From NCBI GenBank assembly GCA_965198895.1, contig OZ240676.1, positions 1,116,001 through 1,180,000 on the forward strand: DNA of 64,000 nt. Reading direction: 5' to 3'. Below, one piece after another: positions 16,365 through 24,584 of the stretch. Under the pieces are notes generated by a model. The model was given only the letters and a program-made list of their open reading frames with translations. It was not told the origin of the DNA and did no database searches. Numbering within the stretch: the first letter of the stretch is position 1; the number at the start of each line of letters is the position of its first letter. The stretch is from LMUY01 sp965198895. GTDB lineage: Bacteria > Pseudomonadota > Alphaproteobacteria > Acetobacterales > Acetobacteraceae. Made by a program: the position numbers and the translations under genes.

Positions 16365-17056
16365 CGGGACAGCGCCTTGCGCCCGAAGGCCAGGCGTTCC
16401 AGCACGGCGAACCCACCCTGGAACACCAGGGACAGCGCGAAGTAGATCACGGTGACGACGATGTAGGCCTCGAACGAGCGGAACGTGCGGCCCGCGATGT
16501 CCTGCGCCGCCGCCGTCAGATCGTCCGCGGCGATCACCGATACGATGGAAGAATTCAGCATCAGCAGGATGAACTGGCTGCCCAGCGGTGCCACCACCAC
16601 CCGCAAGGCCTGCGGCAACACGATCAGCCGGAACACGCCCAGCCCGTGCAGCCCGAGCGCGCGGCCGGCTTCGATCTGACCATGACCCACGGCCTCGATC
16701 CCGGCGCGGACGATCTCGATCGTATAGGCGGTGCCGTTCAGCACCATGGCGATCAGCGCGCCCTGATTGGCGTCCAACCGCACGCCGACGGAAGGCAGGC
16801 CGAAGAAGATCAGGAACAGCTGCACCAGGAAGGGCGTGTTGCGGATCAGCTCGACGTAGGCCGCGACCAAACCGCGCAGCCAACGCGGCCCCGACGTTCG
16901 GGCCAAGGCGCCGAGCACGGCGAGCACCAGGCTGATCGCCATCGAGGCTGCCGAGAGCCACACCGTGAAGATCGCGCCGTCCAGGAGTTCGGGCCACGCG
17001 TCCCAGACCGCGCCGAAATGGAACGTGTAGTCCAAGGCTACTCCCCTCTCCGCCAT
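16361..17056 (-). CDS. Amino-acid ABC transporter permease (first subunit)
   Basis: The 231-residue inner-membrane permease has the family blocks LIRNTPFLVQLFLIFFGLP, NGTAYTIEIVRAGIEAVGHGQIEAGRALGL (the EAA-type loop) and LPQALRVVVAPLGSQFI. I list ATG 17056, but TTG at 17035 is attractive because GGAGAGGGGAG lies six bases before it and translation would then begin LDYTFHFGAVW, where related permeases start. It ends by overlapping the second permease gene by four bases. The SsuA-like gene is 44 bp upstream, so all four genes may share a transcript. Confidence 0.87.
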   Translation of the reverse strand: MAERGVALDYTFHFGAVWDAWPELLDGAIFTVWLSAASMAISLVLAVLGALARTSGPRWLRGLVAAYVELIRNTPFLVQLFLIFFGLPSVGVRLDANQGALIAMVLNGTAYTIEIVRAGIEAVGHGQIEAGRALGLHGLGVFRLIVLPQALRVVVAPLGSQFILLMLNSSIVSVIAADDLTAAAQDIAGRTFRSFEAYIVVTVIYFALSLVFQGGFAVLERLAFGRKALSR

Positions 17057-17100
17057 GTTCCTGGCGTCGAGGGGAGTAGATCAGCCCGCGCGGGAGAAGG

Positions 17101-18063
17101 CTAGCCGATTGCCGAGAAGCTCAGATCCACGCTCGTGCGGACATCCAGCTTATTGGGCAGCAAGCCGAACGCGACCGACTGGTCCGCGACCTGCTGATAC
17201 TCCGCCAATAAGGCTGCATCGAGCGGGACGGCCTTGGTTTGCTGCTCGGTGTAGGCGCGCTCCAGGACGGATTGCGGGAAGTGGGTGAGCACGGAATTGT
17301 ATTTCGCGTAGTCGGGGATGTGGGTCTGCGACCACTGCCACCCGGCGTCGAACCGCTTCAGGAAATCGACCAGCAGCGGCCGCTTGGTCTTGATCGCATC
17401 GTCGGTGGCGGCGACGAAGGTGATGGAGGGGGACAGCCCGGCCGCATCCACCAACACGCGAGCGCCGAACTGCTCGACTTCGAGGGCCACGTATGGGTCC
17501 CACACCGCCCAGGCGTCCACGGTGCCGGACCGGAAGGCCAGGGCGGCATCGGCGGGGGTCAGTAGGGTGATGCCGACCTCGGACGCCGGCACACCCGCCT
17601 TCTGCAGGGCCGCGTCGATCAGATACTGGCCCCAGCCGGCGCGGTTGCCGGCGACCTTGCGCCCGCGCAGGTCTGCGACGGTTTTGATCGCCGGGTCGTG
17701 GACCAGAATGGCCTGCCCGGCCGGCAGGGCGCGGCTGGCCCCGATCGCCTTGAGCGGCGCCCCGGCGGCGAACACGGTGACGAAGGCGAAGTCGCCTTGG
17801 TGGCCCAGATCGAGCGCCCCGGCGTTCATTGCCTCCAGCAAGGGGGCGGCCGCGCCGAACTCGCTCCATTCGATCTTGTACGGCAGGTCCTTCTCGATGC
17901 CCGACGCCTCGAACAGCGACCGCAGGCCGCCCTTCTGGTTGCCGATCCGCAAGACGCCCGATGGGGCCGCGCGCGACGGGCCGGGCAAGGCAGCCAACCC
18001 GGCCGATGCGGCGACGGCGGCCATCAGGCTGCGGCGAGGGAGGGAATAGGGCGCTTGCGACAT
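17101..18063 (-). CDS. SsuA-like periplasmic sulfonate/nitrate-type substrate-binding protein
   Basis: The 320-residue product has a twin-arginine-like leader (PRRSLMAAVAASAGLAALPG with cleavage near SRAAP) and the NMT1/SsuA fold: LRIGNQKGGLRSLFEASG, IEWSEFGAAAPLLEAMNAGALDLG, GDFAFVTVFAAGAPLKAIG, VADLRGRKVAGNRAGWGQYL and AWAVWDPYVALEVEQ. Such proteins bind aliphatic sulfonates, taurine or similar anions. SsuB and SsuC are absent; instead amino-acid-type permeases follow. Either it uses a transporter encoded elsewhere or the downstream permeases have been recruited. The ligand is not deducible. Confidence 0.85.
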   Translation of the reverse strand: MSQAPYSLPRRSLMAAVAASAGLAALPGPSRAAPSGVLRIGNQKGGLRSLFEASGIEKDLPYKIEWSEFGAAAPLLEAMNAGALDLGHQGDFAFVTVFAAGAPLKAIGASRALPAGQAILVHDPAIKTVADLRGRKVAGNRAGWGQYLIDAALQKAGVPASEVGITLLTPADAALAFRSGTVDAWAVWDPYVALEVEQFGARVLVDAAGLSPSITFVAATDDAIKTKRPLLVDFLKRFDAGWQWSQTHIPDYAKYNSVLTHFPQSVLERAYTEQQTKAVPLDAALLAEYQQVADQSVAFGLLPNKLDVRTSVDLSFSAIG

Positions 18064-18203
18064 GGTTTGGCTCTCCGAACGTCCCGAATAAACGGGTTCG
18101 GGGCGCGGAAAGCATCAGGCCGGCTCGAATTAGCACGCATCCTGTCGCCGATCGCGACGGGTGGAGAGGTGCATGCTGCAAGCCCTTCCAGCGGGAGACG
18201 GTT

Positions 18204-18827
18204 TTACCCCAGGCCGGACACGAATCCCGCCAAACCGGGCTGCCGGGCGGTGGCACAGCGGGCCGCGTGGAGCACGCTGCGCACCGCGTCCACCGCGTCC
18301 TCCAGCCGGTCGTTCACCACGGTGTGCTCGAACTCGGACCAGTGCGCGATTTCGTCCCGGGCGGCTTGCATGCGCCGGGCGATCTCGGCCGCATCGTCGC
18401 CGGCCCGGCCCTGCAACCGTTGCTCGAGCGCCTCCAGCGACGGGGGCAGGATGAACACGCTCACAACGTCCCCCGGCAGGGCCGCCACCAGCTGGCGATG
18501 TCCCTGCCAGTCGACGTCGAACGCCACGTCCCGCCCGGCGGCAAGCGCCTGTTCCACCGGGGCACGCGGGGTGCCGTAGCGGCGGCCGAACACCTCGGCC
18601 CATTCGAGCAGTTCTCCGGCGGCCACCATGGCGGCGAACGCGTCCAGGGAGCGGAAGAAGTAGTGTTGCCCTTCCTGCTCGCCGGGCCGGGGTTGCCTTG
18701 TCGTCGCGCTGACCGAGAGGGTGAGCGCCGGCTCGCTGGCCAGCAGCGCACGCGTGATGGTGCTCTTGCCCGCGCCGGACGGGGCGGAGATGACGAGGCA
18801 GACTCCACGGCGGGCGGGTTGGGTCAT
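18204..18827 (-). CDS. gmk: Guanylate kinase
   Basis: Gmk converts GMP to GDP with ATP in the cytosol. The 207-residue product has the P-loop ISAPSGAGKST, SATTRQPRPGEQEGQHYFF (GMP-binding lid region), ELLEWAEVFGRRYGTPR, VAFDVDWQGHRQL and VFILPPSLEALEQRL. One usual residue pattern, DIDWQG, appears here as DVDWQG, within family variation. ATG 18827 gives the normal start MTQPARRGVCLVISAPSG; the frame is open far upstream only because it is antisense to tag. The gene is divergent from tag across a 66 bp gap. Confidence 0.94.
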   Translation of the reverse strand: MTQPARRGVCLVISAPSGAGKSTITRALLASEPALTLSVSATTRQPRPGEQEGQHYFFRSLDAFAAMVAAGELLEWAEVFGRRYGTPRAPVEQALAAGRDVAFDVDWQGHRQLVAALPGDVVSVFILPPSLEALEQRLQGRAGDDAAEIARRMQAARDEIAHWSEFEHTVVNDRLEDAVDAVRSVLHAARCATARQPGLAGFVSGLG

Positions 18828-18893
18828 GCGAAGGGTGATAGCATCGCGGGGACGTTGCACCAGCCTTGTGTACACCAGTCCTGGGGAGCGCGA

Positions 18894-19451
18894 ATGAACG
18901 ACCGGGTCCGTTGCCGCTGGGCGCAGAGCGACGCGCTGATGGCGGCCTACCACGACACCGAGTGGGGCATTCCGGTGCGCGACAGCCGCGCGCTGTGGGA
19001 GATGCTGATGCTGGAGGGCTTCCAGGCGGGGCTCTCGTGGCAAATCGTGCTGCGGCGGCGGGAGACGTTGCGGACGGCGTTCGAGGGCTTCGTCCCCGAG
19101 ACCGTGGCCGCGTTCGATGCCGCCAAGGTCGAGCGACTGATGCTGGATCCGGGGATCATCCGCAGCCGCGCCAAGATCCTGGCCACGATCGGCAATGCGA
19201 AGGCGTACCTGGCGATGCAGGCGGCGGGGGAGGATCTTTCCGCCTTTGCCTGGGGGGTCGTGGGCGGCGCGCCAATCCTTGGGGATGGCGAGAGCCTGCC
19301 GGCGAGCACGGAGCTGTCGCAAGCGATGTCGGCCGCGCTGAAGAAACGTGGGTTCAAGTTCGTGGGGCCGGTGATCGTCTACGCCTGGATGCAGGCGGTC
19401 GGGATGGTTAACGACCATGCGGCCGATTGTTTTCGGCGGGCGGCGGGTTAG
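18894..19451 (+). CDS. tag: DNA-3-methyladenine glycosylase I
   Basis: Tag excises N3-methyladenine from alkylated DNA, starting base-excision repair. The 185-residue product has all zinc ligands of the family: Cys7 in RVRCRW, His20 in AAYHDTEWG, and the C-terminal pair in NDHAADCF. The core motifs LMLEGFQAGLSWQIVLRRR and GFKFVGPVIVYAWMQAVGMVNDH are also present. GGGGAG precedes ATG 18894 closely. The gene is monocistronic by appearance, divergent from gmk, with a dispersed palindrome after its stop. Confidence 0.94.
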   Translation: MNDRVRCRWAQSDALMAAYHDTEWGIPVRDSRALWEMLMLEGFQAGLSWQIVLRRRETLRTAFEGFVPETVAAFDAAKVERLMLDPGIIRSRAKILATIGNAKAYLAMQAAGEDLSAFAWGVVGGAPILGDGESLPASTELSQAMSAALKKRGFKFVGPVIVYAWMQAVGMVNDHAADCFRRAAG

Positions 19452-19523
19452 CGGCTAATGCAGCGCTGCCGATGAACGACTCTGGTCTATGGGGTGGGCT
19501 TCAGCCGTCAGCGGCAGCAAGGT

Positions 19524-19547
19524 GGTGGGCTGAGAGCCCACCCTACG
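19524..19547. repeat. Dispersed palindrome, GTGGGCT/AGCCCACCCTACG family (copy 3)
   Basis: An 8-bp stem (19524-19531 with 19535-19542) around GAG is followed by CCTACG, the same module as at 5311-5336. A degraded partial copy, GGGGTGGGCTTCAGCC, precedes it at 19491-19506. It lies between convergent tag and the family-5 binding protein. Confidence 0.65.
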
Positions 19548-19581
19548 TTTTGAAGTGGTTCCGCGCAGGTTCCACTACTGC

Positions 19582-21120
19582 TCAGGGCGCCAATGACACA
19601 CCTGTCAGCCGTATCAGGCCGTCCGGTACCTGCACGAACCCGGTCACCTGCTTGCGCATGCCCACCACGTTCTTCGGCGTCCAGAGATAGATCAGCGGCA
19701 GATCGCGCCGTTCCAACTCCACGACCTGCCGGTACAGCGCCTTGCGCTCGTCCATGTTGGTGGTCAGCCGGGCGCGGTCCAGCAGGTCGTCCATCGCCGG
19801 GCTGTCGTAATGGCCGTAGTTGAAGGTGCCGCCGGTGTGCAGGAACGGCCACAAATTGCCGTCCGGGTCGATCCGGCCCGACCAGGCGATGTTGTAGGCC
19901 TGGAAATCGCCCCGATAGCCGGCCTGCAAGGACGAGGCGAATTCCATCGAGCGCAGCGTCACCTCGAACCCGGCCTCGCTCGCCATGGACTGGATCACCT
20001 CGCCCACCTGCTGCAGGTCGGGGTTGTTGGGCGCCACCAGCGTCACCTTCACCGGCAGCGTCGCGCCGGACTGCTTCAGCAGCGCGCGTGCCTTGTCCAC
20101 GTCGCGCGCCGGCGGCTGGATGTCGGCGAAATAATACGGCGAGGAAGGCGGGTTGGCCTGCACCGTCGGCGTGTACAGGCCGTCATACACCACGTCGATC
20201 AGTGCCTTGCGGTCGATCGACAGCTCGAACGCGTGGCGGATCAACGCCTGGTCGCCGATCGGGGTGTGGGCGCCGGGGCCGTTGCCGGTGTTGATCGTGA
20301 TGCCCTGATAGGTCAGCGCGTCGCCGATCGCGAGCGTCAGCTTCGGGTCGCGCCGGACCGCCTCCACATCCGTCGGCACGATGTATTCCACCAGATCCAC
20401 GGCGCCGGCCTGCAAGTTCGCCAGGCGCACCGACGAGTTGGGCTGCGGCAGGTAGTCCACCTCGTCGAAATGGATGTTGGCGGCGTTCCAGTAGCCGGGG
20501 AAGCGCTTCAGCACGATGCGGTCCTGCGCGACCCGGCTCTCGAACGCGAACGGGCCGGCGCAAACCGGGTGCAGGCCGAACTGATCCCCCGCCGCCTCGG
20601 CCGCCTTGGGGGCGATCATGATACCGGCGCGGTCCGTCAGTTGGGCCAGCAGCCCGGCGGAGGGCGCCTTGAGCACCAGTTCGACCGTCGCCGGGTCACG
20701 CACGACGATGTCCTTGATGGCGCTGATCTCGCCGGCGCGCATGCTGCCCTTGATGGTGAGGTCGCGGTTCAGCTTGTACTTCACGGCGTCGGCGTCGAAC
20801 GGTTCGCCGTCCTGGAAGGTGACGTTTTGGCGCAGATGCAGCACCAGATGCGTCGGGTCGGTCCACTCGTAGCCGGTGGCGAGCTGCGGGACGATGGCCA
20901 GGTTGGCGTCGATGTCGAATAGCTTGTCGCACATGGCGGCGTAGACGATGCGGCCGACATAGGAGGAGCCGAGCGTCGGGTCGAGGACGTCCGGGTCCTC
21001 CCGCAGGCCGATGCGGAGTGTTTGGGCGGTGGCTGGGAGGCTGAGGGCGAGGAGGATGGCGGCGAAAGCGGCCCTCACCCCGGCCCTCTCCCGCAGGCGG
21101 GAGAGGGAGGAGCGCATCAT
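19582..21120 (-). CDS. Family-5 (peptide/nickel/opine type) ABC substrate-binding protein
   Basis: The 512-residue product has an SBP_bac_5 fold: TLRIGLREDPDVLDPTLGS, LVLHLRQNVTFQDGEPFDADAVKY, VCAGPFAFESRVAQDRIVLKRFPGYW, IRHAFELSIDRKALIDVVYDG and a long C-terminal lobe ending in LPLIYLWTPKNVVGMRKQ. Such proteins deliver oligopeptides, glutathione or opines to Dpp/Opp-like permeases, none of which is here. A signal peptide ends near PATAQ. ATG 21120 overlaps the DUF1028 stop by ATGA, but codons 4-17 are the translation of a dispersed palindrome; GTG 21078 directly after it would give VRAAFAAILLALSLP, a cleaner leader. The start is therefore uncertain. Confidence 0.87.
   Translation of the reverse strand: MMRSSLSRLRERAGVRAAFAAILLALSLPATAQTLRIGLREDPDVLDPTLGSSYVGRIVYAAMCDKLFDIDANLAIVPQLATGYEWTDPTHLVLHLRQNVTFQDGEPFDADAVKYKLNRDLTIKGSMRAGEISAIKDIVVRDPATVELVLKAPSAGLLAQLTDRAGIMIAPKAAEAAGDQFGLHPVCAGPFAFESRVAQDRIVLKRFPGYWNAANIHFDEVDYLPQPNSSVRLANLQAGAVDLVEYIVPTDVEAVRRDPKLTLAIGDALTYQGITINTGNGPGAHTPIGDQALIRHAFELSIDRKALIDVVYDGLYTPTVQANPPSSPYYFADIQPPARDVDKARALLKQSGATLPVKVTLVAPNNPDLQQVGEVIQSMASEAGFEVTLRSMEFASSLQAGYRGDFQAYNIAWSGRIDPDGNLWPFLHTGGTFNYGHYDSPAMDDLLDRARLTTNMDERKALYRQVVELERRDLPLIYLWTPKNVVGMRKQVTGFVQVPDGLIRLTGVSLAP
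21072..21112. repeat. Dispersed CCCTCTCCCG palindrome (copy a) at the 5' end of the family-5 binding protein gene
   Basis: CCCTCTCCCGC and GCGGGAGAGGG form an 11-bp stem (21084-21094 with 21097-21107) with flanking CCCTCACCCCGG. Other copies: 32738-32764, 41011-41051, 50837-50864 and 50928-50951. Here the element lies within the first codons of an ORF. Confidence 0.75.
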
Positions 21121-21821
21121 AGCGGCAGCCCTTCGCGCTCGACGGCGGCGTTGATCACGTCGCGGTCGATCGTGCCATACGGGTTGTCGGTGCCGGCTAG
21201 AAAGCGTCGGAACACCGCGTACCGTTCCAGGCTGACCCGGTGCAGGCGGCGGAGTTCGGCAAACGGATCGGGATGGTCGTCCGCGCGGATATCCAGGTCC
21301 GGATACGGGTCGCGCGAGCAGACTTTCAGCGCCGCGGATTGCCGGCCGCGCTTGTCGCCGCCGGCTGCATCACCTGCTTCCATCGCCGTCATCAGGCGTT
21401 CGGCCATCGTCCCCGTCGCGGCCAAATAGGCGTCGCGGGTGGCGCGCACCACCTCCGGCCCGGCGAGCATGTTGCCGGCGACCGAGACGTCCTCGCCCCA
21501 CAAATGCCCGGCCCAGGTCACGCAACCCTCGCCGGTGTGCTGCGCGATGCGGCCGCGCGCGTCCAGGACGTGGAATTGGCGCTGGGCGCCGCCGGGGTCC
21601 GGCACCACGCAGTCGCCGACGACCACCGCCGGGTCGGCGCCCGCGCGCAGGCGGGGCATGGCCTGGAAGGCATACATAGGGTTGACGAGCGCCTGGGTGG
21701 CGAGAGCCGCGACCCCGCCCTCGACGTGGATGCACACGGCGCCCACGGCAAAGAACTTGGAGGCGACGGCGGCCCCGAGCGCACCGGTCGACGAGTCGCG
21801 GACGAGGATGGACCAGGTCAC
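21117..21821 (-). CDS. DUF1028 family protein (Ntn-hydrolase-like)
   Basis: The 234-residue product matches DUF1028: it starts MTWSILVRDSSTGALGAAVASKFFAVG, has VEGGVAALATQALVNPMYA, DPGGAQRQFHVLDARGRIAQHTGEGC and GHLWGEDVSVAGNMLAGPEVV. The family adopts an Ntn-hydrolase-like fold but has no settled substrate. The gene overlaps the family-5 binding-protein gene by four bases, and DUF1028 genes commonly accompany such transporters, which suggests processing of a peptide-like or acylated substrate. The C-terminal part (DPYPDLDIRADDHPDPFAELRRL) is also typical. It starts at ATG 21821, 18 bp after mltG. Confidence 0.85.
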   Translation of the reverse strand: MTWSILVRDSSTGALGAAVASKFFAVGAVCIHVEGGVAALATQALVNPMYAFQAMPRLRAGADPAVVVGDCVVPDPGGAQRQFHVLDARGRIAQHTGEGCVTWAGHLWGEDVSVAGNMLAGPEVVRATRDAYLAATGTMAERLMTAMEAGDAAGGDKRGRQSAALKVCSRDPYPDLDIRADDHPDPFAELRRLHRVSLERYAVFRRFLAGTDNPYGTIDRDVINAAVEREGLPL

Positions 21822-21839
21822 GGTAGGGGGCGCTCCTCT

Positions 21840-22826
21840 TTATTGCTGAACCGGCACCGGCGGCTGAACCCGGGCGCGTTCGATCTCGCGCCAACGGGCC
21901 ACGTTGCGCAAGTGGTCGTCCTGGCTGCGGGCGAACGCGTGGCCGCCCGTGCCGTCGGCGACGAAATACAGCGCGTCGGACGTAGCGGGCTGGGTCGCGG
22001 CGCGGATCGCGGCCAGCCCCGGCATGCAGATCGGCGCCGGCGGCAGGCCCGCGATGACGTAGGTGTTGTAGGGGTCGACCTGGTCCAGTTCGCTGCGGGT
22101 GATCGGGTGGCCCAGCGCGCCCAATCCGCCACTCGCGACGTAGACCACGGTCGGATCCGATTGCAGCTTCATCCCCTGGCGCAGCCGGTTCATGAACACC
22201 GCCGCGATCAACGGGCGCTCGGCGGGCTTCCCCGTCTCCTTCTCCACGATGCTGGCGAGCACCAGCGCCTCCGCCTTTGACACGAGCGGCAAGCCGGGCT
22301 GGCGCGCCTCCCAGGCGGCCTCGAGCGCGCGGTCCATGGCGAGCCGGGCGCGGTCGAGCAGTTGTTCGCGGCTCGTGCCCCGCTCGTAGTTATAGGTGTC
22401 CGGCAGGATCGACCCCTCGGCGGGTATAGGGGCATCGCCGGTCAGGGCGTCCGCCGCATCCACGATGCCGGCGACCTGGGCAGCCGTCAGCCCTTCCGGG
22501 ATCGTCAGGCGGTGCTGCACCGGGCGCGCGTTGCGCAGCACGGTAAGCACCTGGTGGATGCTGGCGGATTCAGGGAAGAAGAGTTCGCCGGCATGCAACG
22601 GGCCGTGCCGTGTCGTGGCGAGCGCCAGCGCGCGGAACACGAGGGGACGCGCGATGACGCCCTGCTGGGCGAGGTCGGTCGCGACCTCCTGAAGGCCGCC
22701 GCGGGGTACTACGATGGCGGTCGCAGATGGCAGCGGGCCGGGTTCGTCGTACTGCAGATAGAGCCAGCCAGCGGAGCCCCCGAGCAGGACGACCAGAACG
22801 AGGAGTGCGGCGGCTAGCCTGCGCAT
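21840..22826 (-). CDS. mltG: Endolytic murein transglycosylase MltG
   Basis: MltG cuts nascent peptidoglycan strands at the periplasmic face of the inner membrane and limits glycan length. The 328-residue product has one N-terminal membrane anchor (LAAALLVLVVLLGGSAGWLYL), a LysM-like region, FPESASIHQVLTVL, IPEGLTAAQVAGI, and the YceG catalytic core: LPDTYNYERGTS, LASIVEKETGKPAERPLIAAV (catalytic Glu near 195), FMNRLRQGMKLQSDPTVVY and AGLPPAPICMPGLAAIRAA. It follows fabF by 54 bp, the conserved acpP-fabF-mltG order of proteobacteria. Confidence 0.95.
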   Translation of the reverse strand: MRRLAAALLVLVVLLGGSAGWLYLQYDEPGPLPSATAIVVPRGGLQEVATDLAQQGVIARPLVFRALALATTRHGPLHAGELFFPESASIHQVLTVLRNARPVQHRLTIPEGLTAAQVAGIVDAADALTGDAPIPAEGSILPDTYNYERGTSREQLLDRARLAMDRALEAAWEARQPGLPLVSKAEALVLASIVEKETGKPAERPLIAAVFMNRLRQGMKLQSDPTVVYVASGGLGALGHPITRSELDQVDPYNTYVIAGLPPAPICMPGLAAIRAATQPATSDALYFVADGTGGHAFARSQDDHLRNVARWREIERARVQPPVPVQQ

Positions 22827-22845
22827 ACCACGTCGTGGTCGTATA

Positions 22846-22864
22846 GGGCGGGCTTCAGCCCACC
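22846..22864. repeat. Dispersed palindrome, GGGCT/AGCCCACC type (copy 4)
   Basis: GGGCT and AGCCC pair around TC (22850-22861), with outer GG/CC extension and a preceding TAGGGC. It is a shorter relative of the elements at 5311, 14774 and 19524, lying in the fabF-mltG gap. Confidence 0.5.
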
Positions 22865-22880
22865 ATCGCCGGTCACAAGC

Positions 22881-24143
22881 TCAGGCCGCGCGGCGAAACA
22901 GGATACTGGCGTTGGTGCCACCGAAGCCGAAGCTGTTGGACAGCGCCACGTCCACACGACGCTCCTGCGCCTGCTTGGCGACACGGTCGATCGCGCTCAC
23001 CCGGCTCGGGCTGTCCAGGTTCAACGTGGGGGGCACCACGCTATCGCGGATGGCGAGAATGGAGAAAATCGCCTCGATCGCGCCCGCCGCTCCCAGCAGA
23101 TGCCCGGTCGCCGACTTGGTGGACGACATCGCGACCCGGCCAGCATCGTCGCCGAACAGCCGCTCAGCCGCCTCGAGCTCCAGATCGTCGCCCAGCGGCG
23201 TCGAGGTGCCGTGCGCGTTCACGTACTGAATGTCTGCCGGCTGGATACCGCCGTTCTTCAACGCCGCTTTCATCGCCCGGTAGGCACCCTCGTGACCATC
23301 GGCAGGCGCCGTGATGTGGTGCGCGTCCCCGGACATGCCGTAGCCGGACACTTCGGCGTAGATCTTCGCACCCCGGGCACGGGCGTGCTCCAATTCCTCG
23401 AGCACCAAGACGCCGGCGCCCTCGCCCATGACGAAGCCGTCGCGGTCCTTGTCCCAAGGCCGGCTCGCCTGCTGCGGCGAGTCGTTGAACGCCGTCGACA
23501 ACGCGCGGGAGGCGCAGAAGCCAGCGATTCCAAGCGGGTTCACCGCAGCCTCGGCCCCGCCTGCCACCATCACATCGGCATCGCCGAGCATGATCAGCCG
23601 GGCGGCGTCACCCACGGCGTGAACGCCGGTGGCGCAGGCCGTCACGACCGAGTGGTTTGGACCCTTGAAGCCGTATTTGATCGAGACGTGGCCGGACGAC
23701 AGATTGATCAACGAGGCCGGGATGAAGAACGGCGACAACCGCCGCGACTTGCCCTGGCTGACCAGGAGCGCGGCCTCGTAGATGGTATGCAGGCCGCCGA
23801 TGCCGGAGCCGATCATCACGCCTGACGCGCAACGATCTTCCTCGGTCGCCGGCACCCAGCCCGAATCCTCCACCGCCTCGGTCGCAGCGACCATGGCGAG
23901 GTGGATGAAGCGGTCCATCTTCTTCTGATCCTTGACGGGAACCCACTCGCCGATGTCCAGGCCGCCGGTGGCCCGGGTGCCAGGCGGCACCTGGCCGCCG
24001 ATCTTGGTCGGGAGATCGGATGTATCGAAGGACTGGATCGCCGAGATCCCCGATTCCCCCTCGATCAGCCGCTTCCAGACATGGGCGACGCCCACACCCA
24101 GCGGACAGGCGATGCCCATCCCGGTCACGACTACCCGGCGCAT
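22881..24143 (-). CDS. fabF: 3-oxoacyl-ACP synthase II (FabF)
   Basis: FabF condenses acyl-ACP with malonyl-ACP in fatty acid elongation. The 420-residue product has the Cys-His-His triad: Cys170 in VVTACATG, the His of NAHGTSTPLGD and the His of SATGHLLGAAG, plus the C-terminal SFGFGGTNASI loop. It starts MRRVVVTGMGIACPLG without extension. It follows acpP by 49 bp and precedes mltG, a normal fatty-acid/cell-wall cluster. Nothing unusual is seen. Confidence 0.96.
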   Translation of the reverse strand: MRRVVVTGMGIACPLGVGVAHVWKRLIEGESGISAIQSFDTSDLPTKIGGQVPPGTRATGGLDIGEWVPVKDQKKMDRFIHLAMVAATEAVEDSGWVPATEEDRCASGVMIGSGIGGLHTIYEAALLVSQGKSRRLSPFFIPASLINLSSGHVSIKYGFKGPNHSVVTACATGVHAVGDAARLIMLGDADVMVAGGAEAAVNPLGIAGFCASRALSTAFNDSPQQASRPWDKDRDGFVMGEGAGVLVLEELEHARARGAKIYAEVSGYGMSGDAHHITAPADGHEGAYRAMKAALKNGGIQPADIQYVNAHGTSTPLGDDLELEAAERLFGDDAGRVAMSSTKSATGHLLGAAGAIEAIFSILAIRDSVVPPTLNLDSPSRVSAIDRVAKQAQERRVDVALSNSFGFGGTNASILFRRAA

Positions 24144-24192
24144 GCGTTCTCTCCCGGCCTTCGCTCGACGTCCTGGCTCGTCTGCCGCGCGC

Positions 24193-24432
24193 TCAGGCCG
24201 CCTTCTGCTTCTCGATGTAGTCGATGGCGTCCTTTACGGTGCCGATCTTCTCGGCAGCGTCCTCGGGGATCTCCACGCCGAACGCTTCCTCGAACGCCAT
24301 GACGAGCTCGACCGTATCGAGGCTGTCCGCGCCGAGGTCATCGATGAACGAGGCCTCGGGCGTAACCTTGCTCTCCTCGACGCCCAGGTGCTCGACTACG
24401 ATCTTCTTAACCTTGTCGGCGATCTCGCTCAT
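24193..24432 (-). CDS. acpP: Acyl carrier protein
   Basis: The 79-residue acidic protein carries fatty acyl intermediates on a phosphopantetheine attached to Ser37 in the motif LGADSLDTVELVM. Helices I-IV are readily recognised (IADKVKKIVVEHLGV; DDLGADSLD; EEAFGVEIPEDAAEKI; TVKDAIDYIEKQ). ATG 24432 is preceded by GGAAGAGAC. The open frame 11 codons upstream to 24465 is not family-like. It is the first gene of the acpP-fabF-mltG cluster. Confidence 0.97.
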   Translation of the reverse strand: MSEIADKVKKIVVEHLGVEESKVTPEASFIDDLGADSLDTVELVMAFEEAFGVEIPEDAAEKIGTVKDAIDYIEKQKAA

Positions 24433-24584
24433 GTCTCTTCCATTCTTGCCGGCCAGATGCCGCATTAGGGGGGCTGGGCGCCTCGTTTCGAGGCAAGCCG
24501 GGCGCTTAGCATGGTTTCACGGCGTGCGCCAAGGAGGCTCCGTCCTGAAGGCCAGCGATGCGGACATCCAGCCGGGATCTTCGG

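Noticed and set aside
16365..16997. N-terminal extension of the second amino-acid permease
   Set aside because: The extension overlaps the first permease in another frame; GTG 16364 with a GTGA overlap is the better start.
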